Below are positions 63,251 through 64,000 of a stretch of 64,000 bases of DNA, piece by piece (positions within the stretch are counted from its first letter, which is position 1; every line of letters begins with the position of its first letter). This stretch comes from Candidatus Fokinia cryptica (GTDB lineage: Bacteria; Pseudomonadota; Alphaproteobacteria; Rickettsiales; Midichloriaceae): contig NZ_CP110343.1 in assembly GCF_034359305.1 (NCBI RefSeq), positions 269,823 to 333,822 on the forward strand, given 5' to 3'. The translations under genes were made by a program, and so were the position numbers. Under the pieces are notes generated by a model, which was not told the DNA's origin, did no database searches, and saw only the letters and a program-made list of their open reading frames with translations.

Positions 63251-64000
63251 CTATAAAAAATTAATTTCATATTCCACATTTAAGTTATTGCATATTTTAT
63301 TAATTACTTCAGTTATTCGCAATTTTATCTGATCTGCGGTGTTGATATCTTGTCTTTCAAAAAATGTGTTACACCTAAATAATGTTCTTTTACTTGTAGC
63401 TTCCAATATAGAGATTGGCAATTGTTCTTCAGGAATTATACCGATTGTTTCTGTGAGTTCCATAGTGAATTTTTCATAAAATTCCGAAACTGTGTTCATG
63501 GAAGTTGTGGAAATATAGATATTAAAAGCTACATGTACTTTTGTAATCTTTGATGCATTTTCCACTGGAGTAGAAATAAAAAGAAGATTAGGTATACATA
63601 TACTCTTATTGTCCATACCTCTCAGATGTGTAAATCTCCAATTAATCCTTTCTACTACTCCTTCTGGTTGTAGCAATCTATTATCTAATAATTTGATTTT
63701 GTGTCCTATCTTGAACTGTTGATCGGCATAAATACTAAGTGTACCAACTACTCCGCTTAGCCAATCTCGCGAGGCAACAGCAATAAGAAGACCGCTTATT
63801 CCGCTAAAAGCCATCAACCCTTCTATGCTAAGTCCAAAGATTTTTAATATACCAAATGCTCCAAACAGTACTATTATTGCTGAGATGAATTTAGAAGCTA
63901 CGTCTACTGTCGGTTTATCTAGTACTATATCGCTATTTGATAAAAATGTAGGGGTATGGTGGATTATAAATTTTTCCGTAATTTTTATTGCCCTTATTAT
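63251..64000 (-). CDS. MscS-family mechanosensitive channel, C-terminal part (cut by window end)
   Basis: The frame is open to the last base, so the N-terminus lies beyond the window; 249 residues are seen. It shows the pore helix region (AFSGISGLLIAVASRDWLSGVVGTL, family 'G..g...g.a..l.n..aG.....') and the beta/alpha cytoplasmic domain with FKIGHKIKLL, VVERINWRFTHLRGMDNKSICIPN. Upstream helices of ~20 hydrophobic residues precede the pore. Osmotic-shock channel of the inner membrane. The ATG at 63817 is internal, not the true start. Confidence 0.85.
   Translation of the reverse strand: MIRAIKITEKFIIHHTPTFLSNSDIVLDKPTVDVASKFISAIIVLFGAFGILKIFGLSIEGLMAFSGISGLLIAVASRDWLSGVVGTLSIYADQQFKIGHKIKLLDNRLLQPEGVVERINWRFTHLRGMDNKSICIPNLLFISTPVENASKITKVHVAFNIYISTTSMNTVSEFYEKFTMELTETIGIIPEEQLPISILEATSKRTLFRCNTFFERQDINTADQIKLRITEVINKICNNLNVEYEINFL

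Overview
The window is AT-rich bacterial chromosome from an obligate intracellular alphaproteobacterium of the order Rickettsiales. The case rests on several genes together: an ATP/ADP translocase of the Tlc type (58456-59925), VirB9/VirB10 components of an Rvh-like type IV secretion system with a second VirB9 (24658-26688 and 28718-29530), a class I lysyl-tRNA synthetase (44524-46248), a mitochondrial-type NDUFS4-like complex I subunit (50361-50669), a secreted ankyrin protein, a secreted PLD-family nuclease, propionyl-CoA carboxylase, and a lone gene-transfer-agent tail gene. A Midichloriaceae-like lineage would fit, but the genus cannot be fixed from this sequence alone.

Layout. 1-6.2 kb: end of RNase E, erpA, prfA, then plsX and murG on the minus strand, then rpsM-rpsK-rpoA. 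6.2-6.6 kb: four tandem copies of a hairpin-rich ~100-base repeat that starts inside the end of rpoA. 6.9-14 kb, minus strand: ankyrin protein, a short atpC, tsaC, hflK, a degenerate D-Ala-D-Ala ligase, birA and tsf. 14-19 kb: rsmE, coaD, pheS, uppS, tRNA-Leu(GAG), carbonic anhydrase and obg. 19-27 kb: pccA, a scar of an old tandem duplication, two unknown genes, pccB, virB9, virB10 and a small unknown gene. 27-30.5 kb, minus strand: folD, second virB9, rplP, rpmC, coaE. 30.8-38.3 kb: GTA-like tail gene and a 1593-residue cysteine-rich secreted protein. 38-44 kb: radA, an AsmA-like protein, rsmG, mlaE. 44-54 kb: lysK, leuS, a pseudo-lpd, NDUFS4-like, lolA, an intradiol-dioxygenase-like secreted protein, lipB, atpA. 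54-64 kb: RND pump, a second tandem repeat array, tlc, a membrane TPR-like protein, glyA, PLD nuclease, def, and part of an MscS channel.

How the genes fit together. The host supplies ATP through Tlc, while biotin ligase and propionyl-CoA carboxylase, peptidoglycan precursor steps (murG, uppS), lipoprotein trafficking (lolA), phospholipid transport (mlaE) and translation are kept. Several usual operons are broken: rplQ is not after rpoA, rpsB not with tsf, hflC not with hflK, pheT not after pheS, and virB11/virD4 not after virB10. rplP-rpmC and the atp genes are scattered.

The most unusual region is 20.9-24.7 kb. A tandem duplication joined the start of virB9 (leader and signal peptide) to the biotinyl domain of pccA, giving a small, in-frame, predicted exported biotinyl-like protein (21230-21544). 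A decayed pccB fragment (21109-21165) is left as the footprint. Other standouts are a dihydrolipoamide dehydrogenase homologue in which one redox cysteine and the catalytic histidine are both tyrosine, a D-Ala-D-Ala ligase homologue without its metal ligands, and the 1593-residue secreted protein with a large internal duplication.
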